A stretch of 50,025 bases of DNA, taken from positions 1 to 50,025 of IMG/VR virus record IMGVR_UViG_3300006874_000018; one strand, written 5' to 3'. The notes under the pieces were generated by a model, which did not search any database, was not told the origin of the DNA, and was given only the letters and a program-made list of their open reading frames with translations. This document shows, piece by piece, positions 34,675 to 45,500 of this stretch. The stretch's first letter is position 1. The number at the start of each line of letters is the position of its first letter. Origin of the DNA: a virus. The position numbers and the translations under genes are program-made.

Positions 34675-36389
34675 TGACTAATAAAAAATCGTCAGAAATT
34701 AGAATAATTAGAGGTGAAGACCGATTCGCGGGCGCCTCTAATAATGATGTATCTGTTAATGTAAATTTAGAGAATTCTAAAAAAAATATAATAGAAGGTG
34801 ATAGGTCTATAATTGTAAATTTAGAAGAAAGGTTTGATAAAGAGAGACAATCATCTTCCACTTTTAGAATTGCTGGTAAGATAACTAATATATTTAATAA
34901 TACTATTAGTGGTCAAACAACTTATGAACCATTTTTAAATTCGTTATTTTATATTGATACATTAAACTCTGTTGAAAATAATGCACCTTGGAAGGGGTAT
35001 CCACAATACGATGAATTTACTTTTTATCGAACAAGAGGTATTGAGGGACATATACCTTTTGTTAATAAAAGTGCCACAACATATAATTGGTCGGTATATG
35101 TTTCATATGCGTCAGGTAAAAAAACAGACCAATATCTAACACAAAGTGTAAACTATGAAAGCGGAACATCCGTGAATAGTTTTATAGTTACGGACGGAGT
35201 ACCTTATTATATTCTGAATAAACCAAATAAAGGTAAAAACTTAATAACTTTCTATTGTGGGTTCAAACATAATCTTTCTGTGGGTGATTGGATTTATACG
35301 AAAAATGTTATAGACGGTAAACAATACTTTGAGGTATATAGTTTAGGCGATAGTTCATATGGTAATGAAGATACTGTTTTTTCTATTTTTGACTATGGAT
35401 TTGATGACCCTTTGTTTGGGAATTATGCAGTTGGAAATTTTAAAAGGGTTGCCGATATAAATAATAAATTAGAAACCACTTCTGAATATTATGTTAGAAA
35501 ACATAAGATTTTAACTAAAAATAGTTTTGCGGACATAACTAAGATGGGGTTTGAAAGAAATCCGTTCCCGATTAAAAAACAATTGGAATATTCGGCACTT
35601 ACACCGAATAACATACAAAGGACATCAATAAAAGATGGTTCCCTTACTGTAGGATTTTCATTTGATAAGGATATAGATATTAGTAATTTAAGAGATAACT
35701 TAGACAGACCAGTTACCGAGTTATTTGTGACAATAGTAAATAGAGGTTATATGGGGTGGTTCAATAATCCATATTACGCCAATAACCAAACAGGTATACA
35801 AGTAGGATGGGATTTAAATTTTAAAGATAATGAAATAGATAACTGGTGGGCGATTAATAATACACTCAATAGAGATGATATACCAAACGGTAGTTATCAA
35901 AAAGACGGATTAAATTTTTATTATAATAAAACTTTACCTGTAGGTCATGAAATTATGGGGGCGGTTTGTGAATATAATAATTATGAACAACAAGAGGCAG
36001 TATTAAGTAAGATTAATCACAAAATATCTTATAACCCAAATATTTTTGATAACGAAAGTAATAATAATTTACCTGATGGATATACATACGAACCTCATTA
36101 CAGTGTACCTATTAGGGTTTATTCTGATTATATAGAAACGGGAGATAAAGACAAAGTAGATTTAGTTCCTGATTATGCGTTCTTTTCTAAATACGATAAT
36201 CAGTGGAGGTGGAGAGATTTATATAATTATGGTTATATAGATACTAATGGTAACGGGTTAAATATTCCTTTTTTAAATGGGTGTCATTATCCATTTAAAA
36301 AAGTTATGTTTTTATTAACACCGATGAAACGAAATATTAACTTATATAATGACATAATTTTTGCACCAATAACTGACGATTGTGAATAA
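34674..36389 (+). CDS. Structural protein of unknown family (gp8 position)
   Basis: The product has 571 residues, with no signal peptide or membrane segment. The start MTNKKSSEIRIIRGEDRFAG and the rest are rich in Asn, Tyr and Trp, as in the neighbouring structural proteins. A central segment (ITKMGFERNPFPIKKQLEYS) is followed by an aromatic-rich C-terminal half (GYMGWFNNPYYANNQTG and EIDNWWAINNTLNRDD). Synteny places it where gp8 lies in T4 (25-6-7-8), but no sequence match is visible, and it is longer than T4 gp8 (334 residues). It is coupled to both neighbours: ATG over the previous stop, and an 8-base overlap with the following GTG-start gene. Confidence 0.65.
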   Translation: MTNKKSSEIRIIRGEDRFAGASNNDVSVNVNLENSKKNIIEGDRSIIVNLEERFDKERQSSSTFRIAGKITNIFNNTISGQTTYEPFLNSLFYIDTLNSVENNAPWKGYPQYDEFTFYRTRGIEGHIPFVNKSATTYNWSVYVSYASGKKTDQYLTQSVNYESGTSVNSFIVTDGVPYYILNKPNKGKNLITFYCGFKHNLSVGDWIYTKNVIDGKQYFEVYSLGDSSYGNEDTVFSIFDYGFDDPLFGNYAVGNFKRVADINNKLETTSEYYVRKHKILTKNSFADITKMGFERNPFPIKKQLEYSALTPNNIQRTSIKDGSLTVGFSFDKDIDISNLRDNLDRPVTELFVTIVNRGYMGWFNNPYYANNQTGIQVGWDLNFKDNEIDNWWAINNTLNRDDIPNGSYQKDGLNFYYNKTLPVGHEIMGAVCEYNNYEQQEAVLSKINHKISYNPNIFDNESNNNLPDGYTYEPHYSVPIRVYSDYIETGDKDKVDLVPDYAFFSKYDNQWRWRDLYNYGYIDTNGNGLNIPFLNGCHYPFKKVMFLLTPMKRNINLYNDIIFAPITDDCE

Positions 36390-37680
36390 GTATAAATTTA
36401 ATCTTAATAGTAAAGATATATATCTTAACATTCCTATACAAATAAAAACAGATTTATTTGGTAGAGATGATTTATTAGATAAGTATGAAGAAGTAGTCAC
36501 AGAAGAGGTTATAAACCCTATTGAAGATTTTGAAGTTACTCGATATGCACATAAAGATTGGGTTTATCAAGGAGAAACAAAAACAAGTGTTGAATATAAG
36601 TTTATGTTTTTTGATAGAAGTGTTGGTGTAAGTTCTACCACATCTTCAGACACTGACTTATGGGTTAGTGATTATGATTTTACCGAAAACCCTAATTTCA
36701 CAGGTACTAGTTTTAATGAGGCTGAGATATACTATACTGCTAATTCATTTAAGAGGAGTTTCTTTAAATTAGACCTATACGATACTACAGACTCAGAAAC
36801 GCAACAAATTTATTTAACAATAATAATACCTACACAACAAGGTAAAGTAAAATTATCGAGTACAACACCATTCACAGGAACCTCAAGTTCGGTGAGTGGA
36901 CCCACAATACCTGTGGTTTTACCCGACACACCTGTGGGTGGAGGTGGTAGAAATTCAACTACAGTTTCAGCCGCGGCAAAAGTATATGAAGATACTTTGA
37001 ATGAGATATTGACAAAAAATCAAACTTTAACAAAAAATAAACAAAAAATGAACCCTGAAAATAGGGCTTATAAAGCACAGTTAGAGTATGAATTAAGTAT
37101 CCAAAAAAGAAAGGCGGAAGAAACAAATCAAAAAACATATAAGGGACTAATAATTGATAAGTTAGTGCCAGGTCCTGATGGTTTTGGTGACAGTGGAGGT
37201 GGTGGTGGACCATTATTCCCTACGAGCGATGATGGTACGACACCTATAGAACCTGACCCGCCGGGTGAGGGTGGAGACGTAAACCCAAACCCACAAGGTA
37301 TAGGAACAGGAGCGACACCGGTTTTAGATATTGCACCACCAAACGTAGATATAAAGTTACCAAATTTTGTATTAGATTATATCGGTGATAAAGAGGGTTA
37401 TTTTATTTATTGGTTAAAAAATCCCACTTATGTGAATATTGATACACTATATATGAGTGCAAAGTTTTTTAACGCAAAAACAGGGCAATTTATAAGAATG
37501 ATGAACTCACCACAATCAGTACTATCTGAAAAATTTACTTTTGAAAAAAGTAAAAAGTTTTATTATAAAGTTCAGTTAGATATTGATAATTATGAATATG
37601 AGATAAAAGACACTGAAACCGATGTAAGGTTAGGTGTCGGAAATCCGATAAATTGGTATGAATATGTAAACCCATCGTGA
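36382..37680 (+). CDS. Structural protein with Gly/Pro-rich linker and coiled coil, GTG start
   Basis: The product has 432 residues. Residues 1-160 look like a folded beta domain. Residues about 165-320 form a flexible region with GTSSSVSGPTIPVVLPDTPV and GGGG, a probable coiled coil (LTKNQTLTKNKQKMN, EYELSIQKRKAEE) and GDSGGGGGP. A C-terminal beta domain follows (VLDYIGDKEGYFIYWLKNPT). The two-domain shape with a helical rod suggests a trimeric connector or short fibre, but I recognise no family. The start is GTG at 36382, overlapping the previous gene by 8 bases, with the second codon AAT. The gene ends in a GTGA overlap with the next. Confidence 0.65.
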   Translation: MNKYKFNLNSKDIYLNIPIQIKTDLFGRDDLLDKYEEVVTEEVINPIEDFEVTRYAHKDWVYQGETKTSVEYKFMFFDRSVGVSSTTSSDTDLWVSDYDFTENPNFTGTSFNEAEIYYTANSFKRSFFKLDLYDTTDSETQQIYLTIIIPTQQGKVKLSSTTPFTGTSSSVSGPTIPVVLPDTPVGGGGRNSTTVSAAAKVYEDTLNEILTKNQTLTKNKQKMNPENRAYKAQLEYELSIQKRKAEETNQKTYKGLIIDKLVPGPDGFGDSGGGGGPLFPTSDDGTTPIEPDPPGEGGDVNPNPQGIGTGATPVLDIAPPNVDIKLPNFVLDYIGDKEGYFIYWLKNPTYVNIDTLYMSAKFFNAKTGQFIRMMNSPQSVLSEKFTFEKSKKFYYKVQLDIDNYEYEIKDTETDVRLGVGNPINWYEYVNPS

Positions 37681-38732
37681 ACCAACAAAATTATTATATA
37701 AAGATTTCTCCTGAAACTATTAAAGGTGATATTGCTGAAAAAACACTTAGCGGTATAACCTTTGGGTATTATTCAGGCATGTCTAGTGTTTTGTCTTCTG
37801 AAATATTAACGGATATGTCTATACCCTTATTATTTACGGAGACATTTGACGATATGGGGTTTTACTCGCCTTTTGATGGGTTTATATTACAGAAAGATGT
37901 CGTAACTAATTTTACTATAAGTGGTGACCCGACAAATCAATATAAAATTTATTTATACAATACATCGGATGAATTTAAAAAGTTTTTGAAGTTATCTAAT
38001 TACACTATTGATTGGGGTGATGGTACTGTGGAGCCATTTACAGAAAAATTTCCTAATTACAAAGAACATACTTATCCTCCTACCGCCGATAGATATGTAA
38101 TAAAATTAACTCAAAAAAATCCGTGGGGAATTACAGATATTGAAAAACCTATTGATATCCCAAATACACCTATCACAATTAATAATCCGTTAGGTAATAT
38201 AACGTTCACACCTCAAGGAGGTAGTTGGGCTAACATACCTATAAGTTATAATTTTATTTTTACTGGTGACTCAGAAAATACAGTTTCTTCACAAGTATCC
38301 AATCAAACATTTACAATAAGCGGATACACTTCTTCTAAATTAACTAATTTAAAATTATACGGACCTACCAAGTACAATACATCGGTTGTTGTAAAAAGAA
38401 AAAATGAAAACTACGGAAGAGTAACAGAAATAACAGACGCTTACACTGCGTACACAATACAAAATGTAGAATACTACGATTACCCAAATGGTAAAACTAT
38501 TTTCTTTATGGAAAGTAATGGATTAACCGAAGAAATGTTGGTTGCCGAACCTATTACAAAAGAAGAAGTATTATTTGGTGTAGTTTCCTCTCCAGAAATA
38601 CAATCACAAATATTTATTGATAGAGGTAAAAACTCTGCGTTTGAAGGAATACAGAGACTCGGTGAAGTGGATAACATAGGAGACTTAGTATCTTACGGAT
38701 ACGGTTTCTTTAAAATAAAAGAAGAACAATAA
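37677..38732 (+). CDS. Structural protein with PKD-like domain, GTG start
   Basis: The product has 351 residues. Residues about 107-155 carry a PKD-type Ig-like domain: NYTIDWGDGTVEPFTEKFPN with the diagnostic WGDG, then KEHTYPPTADRYVIKLT. PKD domains mediate protein or polysaccharide contacts on cell surfaces and in phage tails. The N-terminal 100 residues and the C-terminal half (LGEVDNIGDLVSYGYGFFKI at the end) show no family I know. It starts at a GTG within the GTGA that ends the previous gene, so translation is coupled. It is probably a baseplate-periphery protein. Confidence 0.7.
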   Translation: MNQQNYYIKISPETIKGDIAEKTLSGITFGYYSGMSSVLSSEILTDMSIPLLFTETFDDMGFYSPFDGFILQKDVVTNFTISGDPTNQYKIYLYNTSDEFKKFLKLSNYTIDWGDGTVEPFTEKFPNYKEHTYPPTADRYVIKLTQKNPWGITDIEKPIDIPNTPITINNPLGNITFTPQGGSWANIPISYNFIFTGDSENTVSSQVSNQTFTISGYTSSKLTNLKLYGPTKYNTSVVVKRKNENYGRVTEITDAYTAYTIQNVEYYDYPNGKTIFFMESNGLTEEMLVAEPITKEEVLFGVVSSPEIQSQIFIDRGKNSAFEGIQRLGEVDNIGDLVSYGYGFFKIKEEQ

Positions 38733-38733
38733 A

Positions 38734-39642
38734 ATGGCGTTAGGAACATACGGAACAACAAGACCAGCGGATATGTCCCCTGAGGACGTAGAAATCATAT
38801 TAAACTACACTCCATCAAGAGATGTTACAAATGATTTTACATTAAAAACATTGGATGCCACAGAAGTGTTAACTCCGTATTTTCACAACGCGGATACAGG
38901 AGGTAATGCGGATGTCGAGATTCTTGGTGGGTTATATAACTTAAAATTACCTGCTGACGAGTTCAATCAATTGGGTATATATACATTATACATAAGACCT
39001 GTTGAAATCAGAACTACCATTACAGATTGTGGAGTCCTTTCAGCTTTACCTAACGTAAAAGGTATTATAATTGATTTAAATAGTGTACCGGCACAGTTTA
39101 GAAATAGATTTATTAATCAAGGTTTAGTCGGTCATAGAGTAGAGTATTTAAACGATGACGGAACTAAGATTACTAACTTCTACAGGATTATTACCTCATC
39201 GTTCTATTGTGAACCCGTGGTTACAAACTTAACCAACTCTTCACAAAAATCTATTAGATACAGATACGTCGATAGTGGAAGTGACCTACTATTTTGCACT
39301 GTTTCACCATCGAGCGCACCATCAAACAAACCAAGTGCAACACCATTTATAGGTCAGCCAAATCAGAATATTATAATTACAAATACATTTTTTAATCCTA
39401 TAACGGTTGAGATTGAAATGGCTCAACATGACGTTGAAACATTGGCGATTGCGTTGTACGGTAATCAGACTAAGTCGATTGAAGATGGTATATACACATT
39501 ATATGATAATGACTTGAATATATACAAACAATACAACTTGTTTGAAATTCGTGATGAGTTTAACAACTTGTTGTATGAGGTCAAACAAGATAGAGGAACT
39601 AACATAGACTTTAGTAAAAACTTCACAAACATCACTCAGTAA
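38734..39642 (+). CDS. Structural protein of unknown family
   Basis: The product has 302 residues, starts MALGTYGTTRPADMSPEDVE and ends NIDFSKNFTNITQ. It is beta-rich, with scattered Cys, a short Pro/Ser stretch (TVSPSSAPSNKPSATPFIGQ) near residue 190, and no signal peptide. Codons are slightly richer in G and C than in adjoining genes, especially near the 3' end. The ATG is 2 bases after the previous stop, and its own stop overlaps the next ATG (TAATG), so it sits within one translationally coupled unit of baseplate genes. Position suggests an adaptor between wedge and fibres, by inference only. Confidence 0.65.
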   Translation: MALGTYGTTRPADMSPEDVEIILNYTPSRDVTNDFTLKTLDATEVLTPYFHNADTGGNADVEILGGLYNLKLPADEFNQLGIYTLYIRPVEIRTTITDCGVLSALPNVKGIIIDLNSVPAQFRNRFINQGLVGHRVEYLNDDGTKITNFYRIITSSFYCEPVVTNLTNSSQKSIRYRYVDSGSDLLFCTVSPSSAPSNKPSATPFIGQPNQNIIITNTFFNPITVEIEMAQHDVETLAIALYGNQTKSIEDGIYTLYDNDLNIYKQYNLFEIRDEFNNLLYEVKQDRGTNIDFSKNFTNITQ

Positions 39643-42593
39643 TGGCCGATAATAAGTATAGATATCCACCTTCACCTCCTAATGCGAGGGGAACGTTTTC
39701 CGACGAACTGGTTGGTTTTCAATTAGTAGACGGTGGAGGTCTTACGCAAGCTAATTTTGAATTTTCAAGAGGGGTTGTAGAAAAAGTTAATAGAAACTTC
39801 GAAACGGGGGTATTCTCTAATCCAATATCACTTAATGACTTGGATTTTAACTCTATAGAAGAATCTAAATTAGTTGTTGCTAAAAATTTGAGAGTATTCC
39901 CAAATTACGACATTAGTCAAGTAACTAATTTCGCTTTATACGGGTCACTTAGGAAAAGGTTTTCTACCTCAATTATTAAGATAATAAACTATTTCCCCGC
40001 GGCGTTACAAGTAGATAAATCAGATTATAATTTAAATACAGGATATACAGCATACAATATTATTTATGACGATGTAGAAGGTGTAACTACTTTCGATATT
40101 GATGTTACTAGGTTTAAAAATAACTTCGATATTGATTATTCTGAAAATGCGGATAGAAATATTTCAGTTAGACCTTTTGAAGTAAGTCCATTAAGAAATC
40201 TTACTAGAAATTATCTTAAATATGCTTTATTTTTTCAAGATTTAAAAACAGAGTACAAATTTGTTGATTTTGATGCATCACCTAGGTTATCTGCGGGTAC
40301 CGTAACTATATCGGTAGAAGGTAATCCATTTAATGGTGAATCTCAATCTACAAAATCTATCTTATTAAAACCTAATAAATTTGAAACCGAAAAAGAATTC
40401 AAAGACAATTTTGATGAAATAGAAGACTTTTTATTAAATAGATTAGTCTCACCAAAATATACTGCAAAATTTAAAGTCATAAGAGAAAGTGACAACGGTA
40501 AGCTATATGCTGCAAACGAAGAGGTTACGTGGCCGCTTGACAGTTATTGGAACTTAGATATTAGAACATCTAAGTTTGATGTTTATATGAAAAAATTAGA
40601 CGCTATTGCGGGAGACTTAGATGATATTAGAACAGATTTAATATCAAGATTTTTAACTACAGGGGCGTTTAAAGATTTCGATACTAAAAGTCAAAATGTA
40701 GAAAAAGTTTTACAACTTTACGGAAGAAGTTTTGATGAAACAAAAAAATTCATAGATGCGTTATCGTATATGAATTCAGTTAACTATACAGTTAAAAATG
40801 ATATACCTTCACAGTTATTAAAAAATTTAGCACAAACATTAGGTTGGGACACTAACATATCGTTAATTACTAGCGATAACTTTTTACAAAGTATATTTGG
40901 AACACAAGGTAATCCTTTATATTCTGGACAATCGAGAGAAAAAACACCTACAGAAGTTGATTATCAATACTATAGAAATCTAATATTAAATTCTGCCTAC
41001 TTATTTAAATCTAAAGGTACTAGAAGGTCTATAGAGGCGTTAATGAGGATGATAGGTGCACCTGAGGCATTAATAGAATTTAATGAAACTATTTATTTAG
41101 CTGATGGACCTATTAATATCGAAAGATTTAATGAGGAATACGCGACAATAACGGGAGGTACAAAAACAACAGAAACGCCGGTACTCGACCCAAATACTAC
41201 ATTTAGTTTTGAGGGTGTAACATATACTGGGTTCACTACCGAATTAACGATAACTGATGTGGACGCATCAAGAGAAGACTACCCAGTAGATAATCAAGGT
41301 TATCCAAAAGCTATGGCATCAACCGAAGAAATGTTTTTCGAAAAAGGTGCAGGATGGTATGAACAAACACCACAACATAGAACACCTGAAGAGTTAGACG
41401 TTACAAATTCAGTATTTACAGGTCAAAATCCAAATGTTCAAACAACACTAGAAAAATTCACATATGGTGAAAAATATTTTGATAAATTTAGGTATTTCCC
41501 ATATATGGACATGGGATTTGGGTTAAATAGAGTCCCTGATAATAAAAAATCATGGACAGACAGTCAAACAGGATTGAGGAGAAGTACGCAGGCAGAATTT
41601 AATTCTTACTATGTAGTTGATAATGAAAAATTAGTATTAAACGCTAAAAATATAGACCTAAGTCTTAATATGGGTCAGGGTATTATATACGATATATGGG
41701 ATATGTCAAAAAAATACAATTATCCTTTCCCTTCTACAGGTTTAACAACACCATACCCATACCCTAAAGGTGTTGATTGGACAGTAATTAACCCTAAACC
41801 GAGAGAAAAGACATTTTTTGAGTTTGCACAGACATTTTATCGTAATATGATAAATGTTAGAAATAGACAAACAATAACAGATGGTAAAGGAGGAGGATAC
41901 CCGACACTACAGTCTGTATATTGGAAATATTTAAACTCAGAAGAGGCGGTAGGTATACCATCTAACAAATATACCTACCAAAAAATGATTGATTTTACAA
42001 ATGGTATTGGTGACTATTGGATGAAACTAATAGAACAAATGTTACCTGCCACCACTATATGGACGGGAGGTCAAAAAATGGAAAATAATGTCTTACAAAG
42101 ACAAAAAGTTGTTTGGAGAAGACAGAGAGGTTGTGAAATTGTACCAATACCTTGCATTCCTTGTACTTTCACAGGGCAATTATTAGGTGCTGATTGTGTT
42201 ACTCAGACCATAACTTGTGATATTGGGTTAAATAACCCACAAACTACATTGATAAACAGTATAAACAGTGCGGTTGGTGGTGAAGGTTATACTGTGAGTG
42301 ATTGTGTTCTTAACACACTAACAAGTTTATGGTATGTGGATATAAGACTCAGCGGCACATTATTGAGGAAAGACTTATTTTATACAGGATACGGTGGAGG
42401 AGACTACCCAAGCAGTAACGAATGGTTAACAGCGGTAGAAAACTCACTAAGTAATTTATATCAAAATGGTTTAGGGTATGAGATAAATGATACGACAATT
42501 ACTATATCGAATATTGGATGTAATAATGATTTTACAAACGAATCAATACAAATAAATGCGGGTGTTAATATAAATATTAATTGTACGGGATGA
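39642..42593 (+). CDS. Baseplate protein with P2 gpI-like segment
   Basis: The product has 983 residues. Around residues 440-480 is YYRNLILNSAYLFKSKGTRR followed by SIEALMRMIGAPEALIEF, the K.KGT...iE.l.r..G pattern of phage tail protein I (P2 gpI) and related wedge proteins that attach fibres. The N-terminal part (residues 1-330) is probably a separate fold. The Cys-bearing C-terminal region (residues about 840-983, starting near VPIPCIPCTFTGQ) resembles a region of the SprB-like fibre gene downstream (shared FYTGY ... NEEW/NEW ... C at matched spacing). It is the last clear baseplate gene, and its stop overlaps the ATG of the first adhesin gene (ATGA). Confidence 0.72.
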   Translation: MADNKYRYPPSPPNARGTFSDELVGFQLVDGGGLTQANFEFSRGVVEKVNRNFETGVFSNPISLNDLDFNSIEESKLVVAKNLRVFPNYDISQVTNFALYGSLRKRFSTSIIKIINYFPAALQVDKSDYNLNTGYTAYNIIYDDVEGVTTFDIDVTRFKNNFDIDYSENADRNISVRPFEVSPLRNLTRNYLKYALFFQDLKTEYKFVDFDASPRLSAGTVTISVEGNPFNGESQSTKSILLKPNKFETEKEFKDNFDEIEDFLLNRLVSPKYTAKFKVIRESDNGKLYAANEEVTWPLDSYWNLDIRTSKFDVYMKKLDAIAGDLDDIRTDLISRFLTTGAFKDFDTKSQNVEKVLQLYGRSFDETKKFIDALSYMNSVNYTVKNDIPSQLLKNLAQTLGWDTNISLITSDNFLQSIFGTQGNPLYSGQSREKTPTEVDYQYYRNLILNSAYLFKSKGTRRSIEALMRMIGAPEALIEFNETIYLADGPINIERFNEEYATITGGTKTTETPVLDPNTTFSFEGVTYTGFTTELTITDVDASREDYPVDNQGYPKAMASTEEMFFEKGAGWYEQTPQHRTPEELDVTNSVFTGQNPNVQTTLEKFTYGEKYFDKFRYFPYMDMGFGLNRVPDNKKSWTDSQTGLRRSTQAEFNSYYVVDNEKLVLNAKNIDLSLNMGQGIIYDIWDMSKKYNYPFPSTGLTTPYPYPKGVDWTVINPKPREKTFFEFAQTFYRNMINVRNRQTITDGKGGGYPTLQSVYWKYLNSEEAVGIPSNKYTYQKMIDFTNGIGDYWMKLIEQMLPATTIWTGGQKMENNVLQRQKVVWRRQRGCEIVPIPCIPCTFTGQLLGADCVTQTITCDIGLNNPQTTLINSINSAVGGEGYTVSDCVLNTLTSLWYVDIRLSGTLLRKDLFYTGYGGGDYPSSNEWLTAVENSLSNLYQNGLGYEINDTTITISNIGCNNDFTNESIQINAGVNININCTG

Positions 42594-45500
42594 GTTTAAT
42601 AAAATATATATTACAAAGTTGTGACGACACCATAAAATATAGGGTTATATTTAATGGTGAAACACCTTTAGACGTTGGTGAGGTATGGAATGTGAGTTGT
42701 GATGGTATAATTAGTGGGTGTTATAATGTAATAGATAATAATGATGAAATTTTAGAAGAATTTAATGGTGAAGAATGTACATTTATTGAATATCTTAATT
42801 GTGAAGAATGTATTGAAAAATCAGTTGAGGTAGATGAATTAACCGCAGAAACACCACAAAGTTGTTATAGATGGTCGGATTGTGACACAAATACAGAATT
42901 TATTTACACACCTACATCATACAGTCCTCCTAATTCGGTAGTTTTATATTATGGAGTTTGTTACCAATTAAACAGTCCACCAATAACTGCTTACGAAATA
43001 CCTACAGATTTATCATCAATACCTAATAATTTATTTTATAATAAATGTAGTTTATGTGTACCGTGTGATTTAGACTGTACTTTAACATTTGGTGAGGTTA
43101 GCAACACACCTACACCGACAACTACTGCAACACCTACACTAACTACAACGCCAAGTCAAACTATTGCGTTGTCAGATACACCAACACCGACATTAACCAC
43201 AACACCAAGCAATACAAATACCCCATCAGTTACTAATACTCCGACTTATGGACTATCTCAGTCAGTAACACCTACCGTAACACCAACAATAAGTGTGACA
43301 CCATCATTAACGACAACTCCATCTAATACTAATACACCAAGCAATACAAATACCCCATCAGTTACTAATACTCCGACTTATGGACTATCTCAGTCAGTAA
43401 CACCTACCGTAACACCAACAATAAGTGTGACACCATCAGTAACTAATACACCAAGTAACACGAATACGCCATCTGTTACTTCAACACAACCTGATAATGT
43501 AGTATGGTGGAGACCTGGTAATTGTTGTGATAGTGATACCATACCATTTACTGGTAATCTTGGTGTTTCGGGAGGTACAGTTAGTAATTATTATGGTATG
43601 AATTATAATGGTATTGATATATTTATTAATAATAATGGTGCACCTGGTACTGTGATTGTTGATGCTTCCGAATTAACACCTGATTACTGTAATACGATAA
43701 CTTGTCCATCAGAAACACCAACAGCCACACCAACATTAACACAAACACCAACACTATCGCCAACACCAACATTAACAACAACACCTTCAAACACACCACC
43801 ACAATCTTATTCTAGATTTTCTTTAACGCCTTGTTGTGATAATTATCATTCTAGTGTAACTATTCTCGATAACGCAAATATATTAGATAGTTTAGGTGTT
43901 ACTACGGGTGACTTTATTTCTTTAGATAACGTATGTTACACGATAGGAGGAGGAATTCCTGGAACATCTCTAAATACACCATCTTCACAGGTGTCATATG
44001 GTGATTGCGAAACTTGTCTCTCAAGTCAACCTCAACAATACTGGTGTGTCTACACTTATGTTGCGTGTTTTGAAGACCAATATGGTGCCGGAGACTTAAT
44101 GGCGGCACCTGTAAGGTATAATACGTTGTTAAACACGACTAATCCTGTTGGTGGTTTATATGAGCATTTACAATTCACACATACGGTAACTAATATTACA
44201 AGTCAAAATGTCCAGTTTGATGATTGTTATACGTATGATTCTACATACGACGAAACACTACCGATTAAATCATATTCTAGTACTCATAATGGATGTTGTG
44301 ACATGGGTATTGGTGCTAAATGTGGAGGTGCTTATGTTGTACTTAGAAGTTGTGACAATTATTATGGTGACGTCACACCACTTAATGGAGGTAAATTAGA
44401 TGCGTTAGTATTGATGGCGTGTGATTATGTTTCAGGTAGTTCTATAGGTGGAGGTGTTGTACAAATTACGGATACAATAAACGCACCACAATTACTTGGT
44501 GGTACGGGTTATTTAGGTACAGTACAAGATGACATAATTTTAGAAGATGGGTTTAGTGGTATATGTTTCACAATAGTTGGAGAAACTACATCAATAAAAA
44601 CTGCACAGAACCAATTACAGGGTACTGATTGGGCCACAGGTTCAGAAGTCGTTACTAACTGTAGCAGTACAAACTGTCACTGCTTGTCAAATATCGGTGT
44701 AGAAAACTTTAGTTCATCACCAGTAACTTTAGAATATTTATTGTGTGGAGATTCAGGTTCTGGTAACCAAGATAGTATTTCAATACCGGGTGGTGGTAAT
44801 GTGACTATTACTGATTGTATAAATGTAAACTCTGTAGTGTTAAGTAGAACTAATATACCATCATTTGATGTCGGAGATATACAATTTGATTTTGGCTCAT
44901 CAACACCTTGTGACGAATACACATACTTTAGTGAAGTGACATTATGTTGTGACTCAACAGACACACCTATTACAGGACCTGTAGGGTTATTAAACACATT
45001 AGGTGCTAACGTTAACGATTATGTGGTTATTGATGGCAACGCTTATCAGATTACGGGTTCGATTACGACAACAGGGACACAATATCCTAATGCTACGGGA
45101 ACATATACTAGCTGTTCTAATGCGGTGTCTAACGCGAGTTTAGGTTGTAGGTATGACCTTGTTTCTTGTTGTGATAACGAAGCTAGTATTGCAAGTTATT
45201 ACCCGTCTTTCTCTGTACAAATACCACAAATATATGATATAGGTTTTACGTTTTATAATACGATAGTACAACCATACCCAAATCAGACTGATAAATGTAT
45301 GTCGATTCAAGAATATTCAGGAGGTATTATTGATAACAATAATGATTTCTTAACAGGAATGAATCCTAACGCTGTTGGGTGTATAAATAGATGTTCTAGA
45401 TGTTCATTTATTGTTAGACCATGCGGATGGGGTACTAATGTACATATTATTGTCACAGTCTTACCCACACCACAAATGATACCGGGTACCGTGTGGCATG

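Noticed and set aside
42581-42589. TTG start for the first adhesin gene
   Set aside because: The ATG at 42590 overlaps the previous stop as ATGA, the same coupling seen at other junctions here.
43096-43490. Short direct repeats suggestive of a CRISPR array
   Set aside because: Repeat spacing is in whole codons, spacers are themselves repeats, and the sequence is an open frame coding Thr-Pro-Ser; there are no cas genes.
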